A DNA stretch of 17,100 bases, taken from NCBI GenBank assembly GCA_021159235.1, contig JAGGSF010000012.1, forward strand, positions 1 to 17,100, given 5' to 3'. The notes beneath the pieces are model-generated. The model saw only the letters and a list, made by a program, of their open reading frames with translations. It had not been told where the DNA came from and ran no database searches. This document shows positions 15,917 to 17,100 of the stretch, in pieces. The stretch comes from Deltaproteobacteria bacterium (GTDB lineage Bacteria; Campylobacterota_A; Desulfurellia; JAGGSF01). How positions within the stretch are numbered: the first letter of the stretch is position 1; the number at the start of each line of letters is the position of its first letter. A program made the translations under genes and the position numbers.

Positions 15917-16408
15917 TTATCTCCTCCTTTCTTCTAGGTCTTCCAATATAGCCTCAAGGTCTTCTTCGTGCTCTACCTCATCTTCAAGAATCTCTTCTGC
16001 CATGCGATAGGTAACAGTATCTTTATCTCTGGTGAAAGCCAGCAGTTTATTGTATGCTTCAATTGCACACCGTTCACCCTTTATGTTTTGTTTGAGCAGA
16101 TTTTCTACATGAGGATCTTCTGGTGCATCATAGCCGCAATTGGTCATTTTATACCAATCCTCGGGTTTCAGAATGGGTACACCGCCAAGCTGGATTATCC
16201 TCTCGGCAAGCATACCGGCATGCTTCAACTCGTCCCCTGCGTGTTCCTCAAGTTCTGCAACTACCTGTCTCCTCATATTACCTTTTGCCACTTTTGCTCC
16301 TAACCAATATTGATAATAAGCCAGCCATTCATCTGCAAATGCCTTGTTGAGTAACTCTATGAGTTTATCCACATCCAAACCCACAATTTCTCTTCCTTTT
16401 GTTCCCAT
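15917..16408 (-). CDS. Dps-like ferritin (DPSL/thioferritin type)
   Basis: Iron-storage and peroxide-consuming four-helix-bundle protein of 163 aa. The dinuclear ferroxidase site is complete in bacterioferritin style: Glu27 ('ADEW'), Glu60 and His63 ('DELKHA'), Glu112 ('GERCAIEAY'), Glu144 and His147 ('EVEH'). No heme-binding Met is evident at the usual place. Two cysteines, Cys91 in 'TNCGYDAPEDP' and Cys114 next to the Glu112 ligand, fit the Dps-like or thioferritin branch, known from archaea and some anaerobic bacteria for peroxide protection. AGGAGG with a 6-base spacer precedes the ATG, only 10 bases after the mini-nrdD stop. Oxidising Fe2+ with H2O2 would remove both the product of superoxide reductase and Fenton-active iron. 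An ordinary bacterioferritin is the alternative. Confidence 0.85.
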   Translation of the reverse strand: MGTKGREIVGLDVDKLIELLNKAFADEWLAYYQYWLGAKVAKGNMRRQVVAELEEHAGDELKHAGMLAERIIQLGGVPILKPEDWYKMTNCGYDAPEDPHVENLLKQNIKGERCAIEAYNKLLAFTRDKDTVTYRMAEEILEDEVEHEEDLEAILEDLEERRR

Positions 16409-16418
16409 CTTTTACCTC

Positions 16419-16601
16419 CTATGTTTTAAATGTTTTTCTTTCTTTGAACTCTTCCTGCTTTCCTCTATTCCACTGACCTGTAGGACGCAGGTATCCTACG
16501 CTTCTGGAAAATATCTCACACGGCGTGCCTTTCACCTCTTTCAGTTTTTCTTCCAATTTCCTAATTTTCTCCAGAATTTCCTCTTCACTCATCTTTTTCA
16601 T
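16419..16601 (-). CDS. Mini-NrdD: stand-alone glycyl-radical-domain-like small protein
   Basis: A 60-aa protein. Residues 1-24 form a charged, probably coiled helix (EEEILEKIRKLEEKLKEV). Residues 25-60 match the extreme C-terminus of class III anaerobic ribonucleotide reductase (NrdD): 'SRSVGYLRP' holds the glycyl-radical loop pattern R-x-x-G-Y-L with Gly36 at the radical position, followed by 'WNRGKQEEFKERKTF', which parallels 'FNAGKQEEVKRR' in E. coli NrdD. Only one Cys (Cys28) stands where NrdD has its CxxC zinc site, and the catalytic barrel is absent, so it cannot be a reductase by itself. The gene is real: AAGGAGG 9 bases before the ATG, a 17-base overlap with the end of perR and a 10-base gap to the ferritin-like gene. 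Databases tend to label such proteins 'anaerobic ribonucleoside-triphosphate reductase'; the function is not established. Confidence 0.88.
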   Translation of the reverse strand: MKKMSEEEILEKIRKLEEKLKEVKGTPCEIFSRSVGYLRPTGQWNRGKQEEFKERKTFKT

Positions 16602-17022
16602 TAGCTTTTTCCTCCTTCAAACATTTAGAACAAATGCCCAAAATATAAGGTTTAACCTCTTCAATTCTATGTCCATCTATCATTTTTTTTCCTACAAGAG
16701 GACATCCTTCAACATCAATATCGCAGATACGACCGCATCTGCGACAAAGAAAATGGTGATGAGGTTTGGTTTCATAGTCAAAGTGAGATTTCCCCTTTTC
16801 TATGGTTATCTCTTGGATAAGATTGTGATTTTTAAAAAGTTGCAAAGTGTTATAAATAGTGGCTTCTGAGATTGTAGGGAATCTTTTCTTCAAATCCTGA
16901 TAGATTTCTTCCGCTGTGGGATGAGTGGGGTTATTATAAAGGTATTCTAAAACTGCATAACGTTGTATAGTTACTGCAACACCTTTATTTTTGAGCAAAT
17001 CTATTTTTTCTTTCAGCTTCAT
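16585..17022 (-). CDS. perR: Peroxide-sensing repressor PerR (Fur family)
   Basis: Fur-superfamily repressor of 145 aa. The winged helix (about 1-80) includes 'GVAVTIQRYAVLEYL', 'HPTAEEIY' and 'SEATIYNTL'. The structural zinc site is Cys93, Cys96, Cys131 and Cys134 (CRRC and CSKC). Aligned to B. subtilis PerR, the regulatory iron ligands are conserved as His34 (H37), Asp82 (D85), His88 (H91), His90 (H93) and Asp101 (D104); the Asp at 101 favours PerR over Fur. The start is ATG 17022; a TTG at 17058 would add 12 residues coded by the promoter. No Shine-Dalgarno is present and the predicted start point lies at the ATG, so the message seems leaderless. A PerR box in the promoter suggests autorepression of the whole cluster until peroxide oxidises the protein. 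Confidence 0.92.
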   Translation of the reverse strand: MKLKEKIDLLKNKGVAVTIQRYAVLEYLYNNPTHPTAEEIYQDLKKRFPTISEATIYNTLQLFKNHNLIQEITIEKGKSHFDYETKPHHHFLCRRCGRICDIDVEGCPLVGKKMIDGHRIEEVKPYILGICSKCLKEEKANEKDE

Positions 17023-17029
17023 AAAAATA

Positions 17030-17058
17030 AATATAATATTAGAATTATTATAAATCAA
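17030..17058 (-). promoter_or_regulatory. Promoter of the perR cluster
   Basis: Minus strand: TTGATT (17058-17053, 4/6) and TATATT (17035-17030, 5/6) with an exact 17-base spacer. The start point is expected 6-8 bases beyond the -10, at about 17024-17022, on the perR ATG. An alternative -10, TATAAT at 17052-17047, has no matching -35. Confidence 0.6.
17039..17053 (-). promoter_or_regulatory. PerR box (operator)
   Basis: Minus strand TTATAATAATTCTAA matches the PerR consensus TTATAATnATTATAA at 13 of 14 defined positions. It fills most of the spacer between the -35 and -10 of the perR promoter, so a bound repressor would exclude RNA polymerase. The region is AT-rich, which raises the chance of a random match, but position and gene content agree. 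Confidence 0.7.
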
Positions 17059-17100
17059 GAATAAAAAATGATTTAGATATGAATTTAACTGCCCATCTTT

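Noticed and set aside
15900-15930. Programmed frameshift from the ferritin-like gene into the start-less frame
   Set aside because: AGGAGG precedes the stop, but no slippery heptamer is present and the protein ends at the normal length for its family.
17023-17058. Longer PerR start at TTG 17058
   Set aside because: The extra codons coincide with the promoter and PerR box, and the family begins at the ATG at 17022.

Overview
The window reads as a compact, AT-rich chromosomal segment of an anaerobic or microaerophilic bacterium. Several traits support this: ferrous-iron uptake (FeoA/FeoB), superoxide reduction by desulfoferrodoxin instead of superoxide dismutase, a PerR-type peroxide sensor, a ferritin-like iron-storage protein, and a small protein resembling the glycyl-radical end of the anaerobic ribonucleotide reductase. 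DnaK carries the N-terminal insertion typical of diderm bacteria, so a Gram-negative-type or uncultured diderm lineage is more likely than a Firmicute. I cannot name the taxon. There are no rRNAs, tRNAs, CRISPR arrays or insertion sequences, and no gene-free stretch exceeds 141 bases.

Plus strand, 1-7580: the 3' end of a probable GT39-type glycosyltransferase, a stand-alone tryptophan synthase beta chain of the TrpB2 class, then the heat-shock operon hrcA-grpE-dnaK-dnaJ followed by a membrane DUF445 gene. The operon starts at a sigma-A-like promoter and a CIRCE operator, and its genes overlap or abut. Its last gene overlaps the 3' end of dnaE on the other strand by 36 bases.

Minus strand, 12297-7545: radA (DNA repair ATPase) and dnaE (replicative polymerase alpha subunit with an intact-looking PHP domain), overlapping by 20 bases.

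Plus strand, 12434-14559: feoA-feoB, driven by a strong promoter whose predicted start point falls on the feoA start codon (a leaderless message). It ends 2 bases from the stop of a convergent gene.

Minus strand, 17022-14562: an oxygen-defence cluster in the order perR, mini-nrdD (60 aa), Dps-like ferritin, desulfoferrodoxin, two-helix membrane protein of unknown function. A near-consensus PerR box lies between the -35 and -10 of the perR promoter, which also appears leaderless. The most interesting element is the 60-aa protein. It keeps the RxxGYL glycyl-radical loop and the following GKQEE segment of class III ribonucleotide reductase, but has none of the catalytic barrel and only one cysteine. 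Its location among genes for peroxide and superoxide defence suggests, as a hypothesis, a replaceable radical domain that repairs oxygen-damaged NrdD, analogous to the known YfiD/GrcA spare part of pyruvate formate-lyase.

The genes seem to work as three modules: protein quality control (HrcA regulon), DNA replication and repair (RadA/DnaE), and iron and oxygen homeostasis (Feo plus the PerR cluster).
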